64,000 nt of DNA from an uncultured Prevotella sp. (GCA_900319905.1 ONQB01000004.1:1-64000), one strand, 5' to 3'. Counted from the first letter of the stretch, positions 1-9,139 are shown. The notes: a model not told the origin generated them from the letters alone. A program made the numbers and translations.

Positions 1-1
1 C

Positions 2-172
2 ATTCATGAGATAAAGATGGGAATGAGTGTAGATGCTGTATTGAAAATTGCGAAAACCATCACAACTATACGCTTGAGATTACCACTAAATAACAAAATC
101 ATCAGCAAGACAATGATGCTGACTCCTGCCCAACTGTCATTAAAGCCTCTTTTTGACCATTTGGGCATTTAG
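2..172 (+). mobile_element. C-terminal end of a DDE transposase, cut by the window edge
   Basis: An open frame enters from the left edge and stops at 170-172, giving 56 residues. The segment with VLKIAKTITTIRLRLP, then KTMMLTPAQ and a final LFDHLG resembles the C-terminus of IS4/IS1634-type transposases common in Bacteroidales (recalled family pattern, not searched). The catalytic residues lie outside the window, so it cannot be told whether the element is intact. No terminal inverted repeat could be identified in the roughly 100 bases after the stop. Confidence 0.55.
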
Positions 173-278
173 GGTGACGCAATGAAGAAGTAAGGAGGGC
201 TTTTTGGTTCTGCCCTACCCTACTTATATAATCTGCATGTCTCAGTTAAAGAGTCACAGCGAAGATCTGAATCCGCCT

Positions 279-431
279 TTATCGCAGCAGACCAAAATAG
301 ATAAGGAGAAGCACGCCCACAGCAATGGCAAAGGCGATGCTCTTAATAATGCATCCGGCAACTTTCTTTATTACAACTATCGCGATGACGATGACAAGCA
401 ACGCCAAGATATAGTAAATCACATTGTCCAT
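279..431 (-). CDS. Small membrane protein of unknown function, 50 residues
   Basis: An ATG frame of 50 codons that is easily missed because of its size. The product begins MDNVIYYILALLVIV and consists almost entirely of two hydrophobic stretches (about residues 4-21 and 30-47) joined by a short basic turn with IKK. It lies 49 bases downstream of the pseudouridine synthase gene on the same strand and is probably the last gene of that operon. The hydrophobic pattern is regular and the frame is clean, while the overlapping plus-strand frames have no recognisable content. I do not recognise a function. Confidence 0.6.
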   Translation of the reverse strand: MDNVIYYILALLVIVIAIVVIKKVAGCIIKSIAFAIAVGVLLLIYFGLLR

Positions 432-480
432 AACAGTACAATATTAGATGGTTTGCTGAGTATTGTTAACGATGAGAGAC

Positions 481-1371
481 TTAAAAGAGAGACCTGAACA
501 ACTGAGGAATATCCGTCTGAAATTCCATCGGCTTGTGCGTGACAGGATGATAGAAACACAGCTTGTATGCATGCAGACAGAGACGTCCAAGCGGATCGTC
601 GCCATTGCCGTACTTGACATCGCCACAGACAGGATGACCTATATCAGCCGAGTGCACACGTATCTGATTCTTACGTCCCGTTTCCAGTTGGAACTCCACC
701 AGAGAATACAGCTGCGAGCGATCCAATACACGGTAATGAGTGATAGCCAGTTTTCCTCCATTGTCTACTGGACTGGAATAAGTGAAATAAGCCCGGTTAT
801 CCTTGAGCCAACTCGTTACGGTCCCCTCATCATTCTCCACAGCACCTGACAACACCGCAACATAGCGTCTGTCGTAGACCATGTGATGCCAGTCCGACTC
901 CAGAGCCAATTCCGTCTGCTTGTCCTTGGCATACATCATCAGCCCACTCGTATCACGGTCGAGTCGGTGCACGACATGTGCCGTACAATGTTGCCGACTC
1001 TGCCGGAAATAATCGTCCAGCACCGACTTGACATTGAGCGAGCTGTGCCCTGCCGGCATGGAGAGTATACCAGGTTTCTTTTCCAACACCACGATATAAC
1101 GGTCCTCATAAACCATCCGGATGTAGTGGTTCTTAAACAAATGATTGCGCTTGGTCTTGCTGACTGTAATCTTCATGCCAGGTTCCAGCTGAAAGTCAAA
1201 CTGAGTAACAACCTTTCCATTGACCTTGATGCCTTGTCCTTGCAATGTAGCCTTTATCTTGGTGCGGCTCTCATGAAGATTTGCCATAAGCCAGTCGAGC
1301 AGGCCCATGGACTCCCCGACCATATAGTGGTCGTAGAGTCCCTGTTGTCTGTTATCACCTTCGTATCTCAT
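481..1371 (-). CDS. RluA/RluD-family RNA pseudouridine synthase
   Basis: A 296-residue protein of the RluA family, which isomerises uridine to pseudouridine in rRNA or tRNA. An S4-like N-terminal part (about residues 20-75, with GQGIKVNGKVV) precedes the catalytic domain. The family motif HRLDRDTSGL contains the catalytic Asp, and the later GRKNQIRVH stretch is also typical. Length fits the family. The start codon overlaps the stop of the upstream permease by four bases (ATGA), implying translational coupling. The exact target uridine cannot be assigned from sequence. Confidence 0.93.
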   Translation of the reverse strand: MRYEGDNRQQGLYDHYMVGESMGLLDWLMANLHESRTKIKATLQGQGIKVNGKVVTQFDFQLEPGMKITVSKTKRNHLFKNHYIRMVYEDRYIVVLEKKPGILSMPAGHSSLNVKSVLDDYFRQSRQHCTAHVVHRLDRDTSGLMMYAKDKQTELALESDWHHMVYDRRYVAVLSGAVENDEGTVTSWLKDNRAYFTYSSPVDNGGKLAITHYRVLDRSQLYSLVEFQLETGRKNQIRVHSADIGHPVCGDVKYGNGDDPLGRLCLHAYKLCFYHPVTHKPMEFQTDIPQLFRSLF

Positions 1372-2567
1372 TCCTTTCTGTTCCAGATGCTAACAATTTT
1401 TCTTCTGATTGCAATGATATTGCACACGCTCACCAGTACAAACAAGCCCATGCCCAGCAAAACTGACGGCAACACGCCTCCCAGATCAACATCGGGGAAC
1501 AGCATGGTAATAATGTTGACATAGTACATTCTGGCAATCACCAGCACTCCTAATGCAATGATGAGCACACCAAGGTTGAGGAAAATCGTGAGCAACTGAT
1601 AAGGCTTTGCCACCTGCTGCGGACTATAGCCAATAAGAAGCAGGTTCTCCAGTTTCTCCGAGTTTTTCTGTACCAGCAGATAGATGCTCAACATGAGAAT
1701 ATAGAAGCTGAGCAAAGAAATCACCAGTCCGACTGCCATCACCATCGACACCATCATACGCAAGAAGTAAGTCGTCTTCTCTGTGTCCAGCTTATTGTCT
1801 TCAACCTCATAACCTTTCTTGTCGAAGTACTTGGTCATCTTGTCAGTCTGCTCGTTGTTTACGTCAAGGATAACCCGCGTGGGATCATTGTGCTTACCGG
1901 GCGCGAAGGTTGCATTGCTCCAGTCCATGAAGGCCTGCGGCACGAGAATGGTATTGACAGAACTGGAGAAGCCTATCACCTTACCTTTGAAAGATCCACC
2001 CTTGCCATTGTTCTGGATGAAGATGTCGAGATCAATCATTCCCACAAGTCCGTCACTTATCTTTGGCAATTGTCTGCTTTGGGCAAAACCAAAATTATAC
2101 ATGGCAATATAACTGCGTGGCAAAATGACAGGTACTGTTTGGTCGCCAGGCTTATAAGTCCAGGTACCTTTCGGAGCTGTGATGAACTCGTCAGGTATAC
2201 TCTCAAAGAATAATTCCGAGTTGAGGACCGGCGTACCGGCAACGCCCATGTGGGCTGTAGCCTGATACTGAGTGGATGTAAACACACCTATCTTCTTGAC
2301 AAAGCCTTCCTGCTGGAGGTCGGTAACCTCACGGGGGCTAAAGGCATTGGTGCGTCCGGAGAGTGTGCTTCCCGTTCCAATGTTTTTCTCCACGATGACA
2401 TAGTCCGACTTCATGAAGGCATCATCAGCCGTCAGCACAGGCGTGACATCCAAATAAAACTGATATCCAAGCAGCACGATGAGCATGCCGAAGAGATTAG
2501 CAAAGAAGAACCCCACAAACTGGGGTACGCTGATATGCTGTCGCAATAGTTTCCAAACAAGATTCAT
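1368..2567 (-). CDS. ABC transporter permease, MacB/FtsX-like
   Basis: A 399-residue membrane protein with one N-terminal membrane segment (about residues 18-38), a large extracytoplasmic domain, and three membrane segments near the C-terminus (about 268-295, 325-350, 365-385). This is the MacB/FtsX permease topology. It overlaps the ATP-binding gene upstream by four bases and the pseudouridine synthase downstream by four bases. Together with the ATPase it probably forms a mechanotransmission-type ABC complex acting on an envelope substrate. The substrate is unknown; the lipoprotein encoded just upstream is a possible partner. Confidence 0.85.
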   Translation of the reverse strand: MNLVWKLLRQHISVPQFVGFFFANLFGMLIVLLGYQFYLDVTPVLTADDAFMKSDYVIVEKNIGTGSTLSGRTNAFSPREVTDLQQEGFVKKIGVFTSTQYQATAHMGVAGTPVLNSELFFESIPDEFITAPKGTWTYKPGDQTVPVILPRSYIAMYNFGFAQSRQLPKISDGLVGMIDLDIFIQNNGKGGSFKGKVIGFSSSVNTILVPQAFMDWSNATFAPGKHNDPTRVILDVNNEQTDKMTKYFDKKGYEVEDNKLDTEKTTYFLRMMVSMVMAVGLVISLLSFYILMLSIYLLVQKNSEKLENLLLIGYSPQQVAKPYQLLTIFLNLGVLIIALGVLVIARMYYVNIITMLFPDVDLGGVLPSVLLGMGLFVLVSVCNIIAIRRKIVSIWNRKE

Positions 2568-3208
2568 AGCTTCACCGTCCTTTCGTAATTTAAGTTCATG
2601 TGTTTGCCAATACTTGTCACAATGACGCCCGCACCCTGTCTCTTTGCCTCAGTCATCATGATGTCGCCCATGATCTGCGAGTTGTGATCATCAAGGTGAG
2701 AGATAGGCTCATCGGCAAAAAGAAAATCGAAGGGTTGCACCAAAGCGCGGATCATGGCCACACGCTGCTGTTGACCAAACGACATGCGTCCAATCTTTGC
2801 ATCTAACTTATCGCCGATGCCCAGTCGCTCAAACCATTCCTTGATCTGTTTGTCGTCCTTGAAGCCTGTAAGCTTGTTTTTTATCTGCACATTCTCCCAA
2901 GCCGTAAGTTCTGGGAAAAGACGCAACTCCTGAAAGAGATGACTGATATGCGCACGGCGTATGTCAACCCATTGGAGCACTGATAAATCGAGGGTATTGT
3001 TGTCGTCAAATAGAACGCGACCTTCATAATCGTGACGGAAGCCCATCACATAACTGCAAAAAGTACTCTTACCTTTGCCCGATTCTGCCTCGACAAGGTA
3101 GAGATGGCCTTTCTCAAAACTGATGTCCTGCCCCCATACCTCCGACTGCAAGTCGGCGCGCTGGGAGAACACCTGAGGAATGACCGATGAAAACTGAATT
3201 TTATTCAT
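2564..3208 (-). CDS. ABC transporter ATP-binding protein
   Basis: A 214-residue ATPase. Walker A is seen as ESGKGKST, the signature as MSFGQQQRVAMIRAL, and Walker B as FLFADEPISHLD. The signature is FGQQQ rather than the usual SGGQ, but Walker A and B are intact. It overlaps the permease start by four bases, and the two products are expected to work together. The gene sits 14 bases downstream of the DUF4836-like lipoprotein, so the three are probably one transcript. Confidence 0.92.
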   Translation of the reverse strand: MNKIQFSSVIPQVFSQRADLQSEVWGQDISFEKGHLYLVEAESGKGKSTFCSYVMGFRHDYEGRVLFDDNNTLDLSVLQWVDIRRAHISHLFQELRLFPELTAWENVQIKNKLTGFKDDKQIKEWFERLGIGDKLDAKIGRMSFGQQQRVAMIRALVQPFDFLFADEPISHLDDHNSQIMGDIMMTEAKRQGAGVIVTSIGKHMNLNYERTVKL

Positions 3209-3222
3209 CTTCTATCTAAATA

Positions 3223-4572
3223 CTATTTCATTGTATATACAATCGTATTCACATGACCAAACATAGGCTTTAGCAGAGCCGTCACGGCCTCAGCCTTCGA
3301 ACCTTGTAATGCACCGAAGTTGATGATCATCACCAGCTTCTGTCCGACAATCTGCTGTTGCAATTGTTTGTCTATCGGATGCGCGCTGACTTTGATGCTC
3401 GAGCGTGCCTGATCGGGATTCGAACCACTCATGTATTGTAAGTCAGGGGTGACACCGAAATAATAAGAGGTGCTATTGTCCCTATAATAGAAACAATTCT
3501 TTCCCCAGTCGCCTATGAAGCCGCCCTTTGGCACACTTTGTTTCCAGTAGTCCACGTCGCCAAGCCATTTGGCATTGCTGAGCTTGGCAGCCATCATAAT
3601 CGACATGCTGCCCTTGGCGAGCGTAGGCGACAGAATGGTCAGATCACCATCCACACTTTTCAAGATATTGTCGATGTCGATTGCGGCATTGATGCCTGCC
3701 AGCATCGCTGAGATACCACGGTTCTGACTGATAAGCGCATGAAATTGCTGTCCGTTGACATTGAGGAACATGCCCATGACATCGCTTTTAGACATGGCTC
3801 CAACATAGTTACCTTTAATGGGTCGGTACACCTTTTGAGCCTTTAGCAAAGCATCGTTGACACCCTTCTTTAGCGAGTAAGTCTGTCCCTTCATCAACAA
3901 CTGACTACCCTTGACCTCCATACTGGCAGCCACGATCACATCAGAAGGATCGCAGTCCTTAGGCGCGCCAATGGTGAACGGAGCTACCAGCTGCTCTGGC
4001 AATGCCTGCGCCTGGCTAACCAATGCCATGGGGCCTTCGATAGAGTCGAGCTTGTCATAAAGTGGTGAGTTCTTCACACCGTCATCCTCGTCGGCGTTTA
4101 AGTATTTGGCCATCAGTGTGATCATCTCCGGCTGTGCTGCAGGCAGCACCGGGCCCATGAGCAGAGCAGCCTTGTCTGAAAAGCCGATGACCCAGTTGCT
4201 GGGCAAAGCTGCAAAATGGCAGCCACGACGCTCGGTCAGACCCAGATGGGCCCGCTTAAGCAGGTCGGACAGTTTATCACTGTCGTCCACCTTTGCACAA
4301 ACGCCGATATTGGCTTGGGCATCCTCAAAGAAATAAACATTAGCCGAGAGATCTAGACCACTATCATTGAGCTTGGAGATATGCAGAAGCGACTTGAGTA
4401 TAAGGGGGCTCCCACTACCCGTCAGCTTGGTCGGATTCATGGAAATCAGCAAGGTACTCTCTTCGGGTATTGCATTCAGATAATCATTACCCGAACAAGC
4501 AGTAAATGTCATTATCAATGATAATGGAACTGCCAAAAGCATGGTCTTTACGACCTTTTTAGTCCAATTCAT
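3223..4572 (-). CDS. DUF4836-like lipoprotein
   Basis: The frame could start at 4620, but that start lies inside rsmE. The ATG at 4572 gives a signal peptide (MNWTKKVVKTMLL) with a lipobox at TFTAC, so I choose it (449 residues). The mature start, roughly NAIPEESTLLISMNPTKL, resembles DUF4836 proteins of Bacteroidales, which are predicted outer-envelope lipoproteins of unknown role. The gap from rsmE is 23 bases. The gene is followed by an ABC ATPase and permease; a functional link is inferred from position only. Confidence 0.8.
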   Translation of the reverse strand: MNWTKKVVKTMLLAVPLSLIMTFTACSGNDYLNAIPEESTLLISMNPTKLTGSGSPLILKSLLHISKLNDSGLDLSANVYFFEDAQANIGVCAKVDDSDKLSDLLKRAHLGLTERRGCHFAALPSNWVIGFSDKAALLMGPVLPAAQPEMITLMAKYLNADEDDGVKNSPLYDKLDSIEGPMALVSQAQALPEQLVAPFTIGAPKDCDPSDVIVAASMEVKGSQLLMKGQTYSLKKGVNDALLKAQKVYRPIKGNYVGAMSKSDVMGMFLNVNGQQFHALISQNRGISAMLAGINAAIDIDNILKSVDGDLTILSPTLAKGSMSIMMAAKLSNAKWLGDVDYWKQSVPKGGFIGDWGKNCFYYRDNSTSYYFGVTPDLQYMSGSNPDQARSSIKVSAHPIDKQLQQQIVGQKLVMIINFGALQGSKAEAVTALLKPMFGHVNTIVYTMK

Positions 4573-4595
4573 CGTATATTTGTTGTTTATCGATT

Positions 4596-5318
4596 TCACC
4601 TCCGTTTGCAGATCTGGCACATGGCTACTGCCATCATGCCCGCCGTCTCTGTGCGCAACCGGCTGTTGCCCAACGTTATCGACTCATAGCCACGACCTAC
4701 AGCTTTTCTCACCTCATCAATAGAGAAGTCACCCTCCGGACCAACCAGCACGGTGATATCCGTCTCTGGGTCTGCTGTCTGCAACTGACCGAACAAATCA
4801 AGGCGCTCTACTTCTTGATAACAATGTGCGATATAGAGATTGCCCTCATGATGGGCATTCACGAAATCGTCAAAGCTGGTCATTCCATTTACCACTGTCT
4901 TAAACGGTTTGCGGCTTTGCTTCATGGCTGCAATCACTATCTTCTCTATTCGATCCGTGCGTAGTGTCCGGCGCTCGGAGAACTGACAATCAAGAAAGGT
5001 GATCTCATCCACACCTATCTCCACGCACTTTTCAACCATCCACTCCATACGCTCCATCATCTTGGTAGGAGCTATGGCCAGATGAATACGGCCCCGCCAG
5101 CTCTTCTGCTGGGGCTCTTGACTTACAATAGTGTAAAGACAATGCTTTTTTGAGGCCACCGTTACCTTAGCTTGAAAAAAAACGCCATTGCCGTCCATAA
5201 GAACCATGTCATCACCCTCCTTCAGGCGAAGCACTTTCAGCGCATGCTGTGCTTCCTGCTCTGGCAACTCACCGGCCGTTCCAGCATCGGGAACATAAAA
5301 ATATCTTACTTCTTTCAT
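4596..5318 (-). CDS. rsmE: 16S rRNA (uracil1498-N3)-methyltransferase RsmE
   Basis: A 240-residue SPOUT methyltransferase that methylates N3 of U1498 in 16S rRNA using S-adenosylmethionine. It shows the N-terminal PUA-like part with HALKVLRLKEGD, the KMMERMEWMVEKCVEIGV helix region and the C-terminal knot with LVGPEGDFS and LGNSRLRTETA, all typical of RsmE. Its start shares one base with the stop of the preceding nuclease-like gene, so the two are likely coupled. Confidence 0.95.
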   Translation of the reverse strand: MKEVRYFYVPDAGTAGELPEQEAQHALKVLRLKEGDDMVLMDGNGVFFQAKVTVASKKHCLYTIVSQEPQQKSWRGRIHLAIAPTKMMERMEWMVEKCVEIGVDEITFLDCQFSERRTLRTDRIEKIVIAAMKQSRKPFKTVVNGMTSFDDFVNAHHEGNLYIAHCYQEVERLDLFGQLQTADPETDITVLVGPEGDFSIDEVRKAVGRGYESITLGNSRLRTETAGMMAVAMCQICKRR

Positions 5319-5905
5319 TATTCCTCACGATCATCTGGTGCGGACGCATCATTCAAGTCAAGGCCACGCCGCTTCACTTCTTCATTAATTTTTGAGGCAA
5401 GCTCATAGTTTTCGTCAGCAATGGCTTTTCTCAATGCCTCTTTAAGCATCTCGTCGCTTATGGCATTGACGGGTAACGAAATACCACGTGCGTTGGCATT
5501 AAACTCCGAGCTTTGCTTCTCAAAGAGATGTTGCTCCATATAAAGAGGTATCTTGTCGTCACTGATGAAATTGAGCAAGACGGCATCTTCACCCCTTAAA
5601 GGCAACTGCGCCAGCGTCGCGCGGTTGCTGACAATAGCATGATAACGACCATTCTTCACATTGTCTATGACGATCTCAAGGTCGAGTTCGGTCTGCCATT
5701 CCAAGATTTTGACCATCACATCGGCAAGATCTTGTTCGTCGGTTCCCATGTTACCCAGACGATGGACAAACGTGCTCAGGGTCCTTTCATCGCAAGGGAT
5801 GGCAACCTGACGCGTCTCATCCTGATCTGTAACAATGAGCAGTCCGCCTTCCTTATTGCCGACAACCTCTGTTGCCATATTGAATGTTAATTTTACTCTG
5901 GCCAT
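5318..5905 (-). CDS. Bifunctional nuclease family (DUF151) protein with UVR motif
   Basis: A 195-residue protein with an N-terminal DUF151-like domain (about residues 5-135) and a C-terminal UvrB/UvrC-type motif (EMLKEALRKAIADENYELASKINEEVKRR, here about residues 150-180, not continuous in importance). This two-part layout is common in Bacteroidota. Family members have been called bifunctional nucleases, but the role in this phylum is not established. It is the first gene of the leftward run of seven genes that ends near position 279. Confidence 0.8.
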   Translation of the reverse strand: MARVKLTFNMATEVVGNKEGGLLIVTDQDETRQVAIPCDERTLSTFVHRLGNMGTDEQDLADVMVKILEWQTELDLEIVIDNVKNGRYHAIVSNRATLAQLPLRGEDAVLLNFISDDKIPLYMEQHLFEKQSSEFNANARGISLPVNAISDEMLKEALRKAIADENYELASKINEEVKRRGLDLNDASAPDDREE

Positions 5906-5946
5906 ATCAATTATTGTAATTACCCCAATGCAAAATACTCAAATTC

Positions 5947-7287
5947 TTACTCTGCCTTCGTATGGGGCGACCGGAACACCAAGGCAAAGGTGATGCCCAC
6001 TGCCAAAGCAAAACCGGAGAAGATAAACCAGCAAGCCTGCCAATTACCCATGAGGAAAGTAGAATCGCCCACCTGTTGCCATGCGCAGAAGTGGTTGACG
6101 ATGGCTCCTGCTGTCAGCGTGCCGATGGTAGCGCCCAGTCCGTTGGTCATCAACATGAACAGACCCTGCGCTGAAGCCTTGACTTTCTCCGGACACTCAC
6201 GATCAACAAAGATGCCACCGGAGACATTGAAGAAATCGAAAGCTACTCCATACACGATGCAGGAAGCGATGAACAGCAGTACACCGGGCATGCTCGGATT
6301 GCCCAGACCGAAGAAACCAAAGCGCAGGAACCATGCGAACATAGCGATAAGCATGACGCCCTTGATGCCATAACGCTTGAGGAAGAAAGGAATGAGCAAG
6401 ATGCAGAATGCCTCACTCACCTGCGAAATGGAGGTTAGCAGCGTAGCGTTGCTGGCAGCAAACGAAGTGGCAATGGCCGGGTCGGAACTGCCCTGGAAGC
6501 TGGAAATGAACGGACCCGCAAAACTGTTGGTCACCTGCAATGACATGCCAAGCAAGGCTGAGAAGATGAAGAACAAAGCCATGCGCCGTTGCTTGAACAG
6601 CTTGAAGGCATCGAGTCCGAAAGTCTCTGACAACGATTTCCGTTGGGTTGTCTTATTGGGTGCAAGCCGGCACGGTGGCAACGTAAACACATAGAGAAAC
6701 ATCACCAGGCTCAACAAGCCCGACACAAAGAACTGGTTGTAAGTATACTGGAACTTATGCAGGTCCTGACTCAGTGTGAGGCCGAAACTGCCATTGTTCC
6801 AAGTCGCGCAGTTGACAAACCACATGACAAGGATAAAGCCCACCGTGCCGCACGAACGGATGGGCGGGAAGTCGGTGACCGTGTCACCACCATTGTTTTT
6901 CAATATCGTAAATGCTGTCGTATTGGCCAGGGCCAACGTCGGCATGTAGAAAGCGACACTCAGCGTATAGAGCGCTATGAACATAGGTTTATTGGAGATC
7001 TGCTGGCCAAAACCAGCACTCATGCCCATAAACCATAATGAGAACATAAACAAGCCGGCTAACAAATGACAGATCCCCAGCAAGCGCTGAGGCTGAATAT
7101 ATTTGTCTGCGATAATGCCCATCAGTGTGGGCATAAAAATAGACACTATACCTTGAATGGCGTAAAACCAAGAAATCTCTGAACCAAGACCAGCAACTCC
7201 CAGGTAATTACCCATACAAGTAAGATAAGCTCCCCAAACTCCGAATTCGAGGAAGTTCATTGCGGCTAAGCGTACTTTCAAGTTCAT
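5947..7287 (-). CDS. Nucleoside permease, major facilitator (NHS-type)
   Basis: A 446-residue protein with about 12 hydrophobic segments. The beginning MNLKVRLAAMNFLEFGVWGAYL and the following QGIVSIFMPTLMGIIADK resemble NupG/XapB-type nucleoside:proton symporters. The open frame extends to 7365, but a clear promoter (7308-7339) lies within that extension, so the ATG at 7287 is preferred. It has its own promoter and is probably transcribed alone. Import of nucleosides is inferred from family membership. Confidence 0.87.
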   Translation of the reverse strand: MNLKVRLAAMNFLEFGVWGAYLTCMGNYLGVAGLGSEISWFYAIQGIVSIFMPTLMGIIADKYIQPQRLLGICHLLAGLFMFSLWFMGMSAGFGQQISNKPMFIALYTLSVAFYMPTLALANTTAFTILKNNGGDTVTDFPPIRSCGTVGFILVMWFVNCATWNNGSFGLTLSQDLHKFQYTYNQFFVSGLLSLVMFLYVFTLPPCRLAPNKTTQRKSLSETFGLDAFKLFKQRRMALFFIFSALLGMSLQVTNSFAGPFISSFQGSSDPAIATSFAASNATLLTSISQVSEAFCILLIPFFLKRYGIKGVMLIAMFAWFLRFGFFGLGNPSMPGVLLFIASCIVYGVAFDFFNVSGGIFVDRECPEKVKASAQGLFMLMTNGLGATIGTLTAGAIVNHFCAWQQVGDSTFLMGNWQACWFIFSGFALAVGITFALVFRSPHTKAE

Positions 7288-7307
7288 ATGCGTTATAATG
7301 GTTTCTG

Positions 7308-7339
7308 CAAAGTTAGTGCAATCGAGTGGAATGACAAAA
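7308..7339 (-). promoter_or_regulatory. Bacteroidota-type promoter of the nucleoside permease gene
   Basis: On the minus strand the -7 box TAACTTTG (7308-7315) is preceded by TTTTG (7335-7339) with 19 bases between. Transcription would start near 7301, leaving a leader of about 14 bases before the ATG at 7287. The site rules out the longer reading frame start. Confidence 0.8.
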
Positions 7340-7453
7340 TAAAACTTCAGTTTATTTTGTGTCAATAAACCATACTTCGCTCTTAAGATATCAAAGTATC
7401 ATGATTGCAGACATTTGATGTATTAGACAATTATTACTTAGTCCCATGACCGA

Positions 7454-8248
7454 TTACACTCCGCTTGCCAGTCCATGGGCTCCTGCCCGCAACAGCTCAT
7501 TGCCGAAGGTAGCAGCCGTCCCTTTAAATAACTCTCCTATACCATAGCTCGCACCGGACGACAAGAGACTTAGTACTCCGGCCTTCCACACGCTCTTGCC
7601 TTCAAAGGCTGCCTGCATCATGCTGCTGGCCATATTGAAAGCTGCAAAGGCTATGATGGCGTCGTCAATGCCGAAGAGATTACCACTCGGGTCCGTATAC
7701 TTCAGCGGGTTGTTCAGACAATAGCTGTAGCGGTTGAAGCTTTGGCTGTTGTCCGGCATCTGCACGTAATTGTCCGGGCTGAAGAAGCGGCCGAGAACAG
7801 GATCGTACAAGCGGCCGTTACTTTCCCCGCTTCGCGACAGTGACCGTTGGTTCATATTAATGATGTCAAACTCGCTGAGCATCTCGTGGCCAGTGTAGCC
7901 CCGGTGCAGACCGATGGTGTTGAGCGTTACCACCTGCTTGCCCCAGGCATCATAGGATGCATCGAAGACTTTTGTGCCGTTCTCATCCACAACGGATAAA
8001 AGCCTCTCAAGATTGTCGTAGCCGAAGGATTCCTGCAGGCTGTCGTTCCGCTTGCGTGACAGCAGGTTGCCGGTGCCTCCGTCGTAGGTCTCGTCGAAGT
8101 TCTCTATAATCTTCATATGCGTATAGGCTTTCAACTACATCACTCGATTGCCGGCTGCATCGTATGAAAAGCCTATCCTGACTTGTGCAGAAGATGATAC
8201 CGGCAACAAAGCCAGACTTGTCAGCAAGATAATGTTCTTAATTTCCAT
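7454..8248 (-). pseudogene. Decayed RHS-repeat protein gene
   Basis: An ATG at 8248 begins a 37-codon piece with a signal peptide ending SSSAQ and the RHS-like start FSYDAAGNRV, then an in-frame TAG at 8135-8137. The same frame continues for 226 codons with YD-repeat text (DNLERLLSVVDENG) and the RHS core (GRLYDPVLGRFFSPDNYVQ, then NRYSYCLNNPLKYTDPSG), followed by about 80 residues and a stop at 7454. Related proteins are usually several hundred to thousands of residues long, so an internal deletion plus a C-terminal truncation is likely. The core frame itself is still open. A translated fragment from TTG 8134 or ATG 8116 cannot be excluded. Confidence 0.75.
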
Positions 8249-8593
8249 TTGATAACCTTATATTCACACAAAATTAGTCTTAGTATTTATAACGTAGATG
8301 TCACGCATACTACAAGTTGCTCAAAATTTGTCCAAGCCGGCAAAGTCATTTAACTTGATGGTAGCAATCAAATTAGTCATTCATCAGCACGACGTGGCAA
8401 AAGTACAAATAATATTTGAGACACTGATTGCTTTGGAAGGAATAATTCGCATAATGGAGGAATCTGGAGCTTCATCTATCACGTACCAATGGAAGAATCA
8501 TGCGGAAAAAGCCTGTTTGCTGCGTATCTGAGAATTGTCATTACCATGCAGCGGCATTGTCAATATCTTTCCTAATTTTTAACACCATAGCGG

Positions 8594-8621
8594 CCGTATT
8601 TACGAGCGAACCTAAATACGG
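8594..8621. repeat. Inverted repeat with 9-bp arms
   Basis: The arms CCGTATTTA (8594-8602) and TAAATACGG (8613-8621) are perfectly complementary around a 10-base loop. There is no run of T after it on either strand, so it does not look like an intrinsic terminator. It could be an operator or a remnant end of a mobile element. It lies about 120 bases before the tandem array. Confidence 0.6.
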
Positions 8622-8739
8622 ATTCAAACACGCCATTTTTGAGCGCTATACGCAACTGTCTTATAATCAATGATTTACACTTATTAATTATTAAAAGTCG
8701 ATGGATTAACCCTATAATAGTGGCGAAATCGGGTCGGCT

Positions 8740-8827
8740 TTACGCCGATAAGCCGTTCTATTTTCGCCGATAAACCAATGACCTTACGCCGAAAAGCCAA
8801 TGACCTTACGCCGAAAAGTCAATCCGT
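8740..8827. repeat. 22-bp tandem repeat array, four units (locus 1)
   Basis: Four consecutive units of exactly 22 bases: 8740-8761, 8762-8783, 8784-8805 and 8806-8827. The best-kept core is CGCCGAAAAGCCAATGAC in unit 3; units 1 and 2 read CGCCGATAA at the same place, and units 1 and 4 diverge at their right ends. Each unit holds a small GGC/GCC palindrome around GAAAA. The same period and core recur at 31031-31140. There are no spacers, so it is not a CRISPR array. Confidence 0.9.
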
Positions 8828-9065
8828 CATCGATTTATATAATTCCCATTTACGATTTAGAGGCAAATTCGCCATAAAACAGAGCTAATTTCACGACTGC
8901 ATTATGTAAGTTAATTTCTGCAATAATTAACAACTGTGAATAAATACGATTCAGCAACCACAAACTCACAAATGGACAAAGTTATCAAGCCATAGTCCAC
9001 AGGCCTTCGCTATTGTGAGCTTGCAAAAAATCTATTAGAAAAAGCGTACAAACAAATAAATTTAG

Positions 9066-9073
9066 TAACTTTG
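9066..9073 (+). promoter_or_regulatory. -7 box of the sensor kinase operon
   Basis: TAACTTTG fits the Bacteroidota -7 consensus TAnnTTTG and lies 67 bases upstream of the TTG start at 9140. No good -33 TTTG was found at the expected distance. Confidence 0.6.
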
Positions 9074-9139
9074 CCCAACAACAGGGCGCATCAACGACAG
9101 GCGCCTCACTGAACCACTAATATCGAAGCCCAGTAGGAT

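Larger units (their letters stand above)
8249..9065. other. Gene-poor stretch of about 820 bases
   Basis: No frame with recognisable protein content was found on either strand. It holds a 9-bp perfect inverted repeat (8594-8621) and the 22-bp tandem array (8740-8827), and ends at the promoter of the sensor kinase. A 77-codon plus-strand frame at 8298-8531 has no visible family features or convincing ribosome site. The base composition is AT-richer than the genes around it. Confidence 0.6.

Noticed and set aside
204..497. 97-codon plus-strand frame
   Set aside because: Overlaps the better supported 50-residue membrane protein on the other strand and has no family features.
8298..8531. 77-codon plus-strand frame in the gene-poor stretch
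   Set aside because: No recognisable family features, weak ribosome site, and located in an area that looks like decayed sequence.
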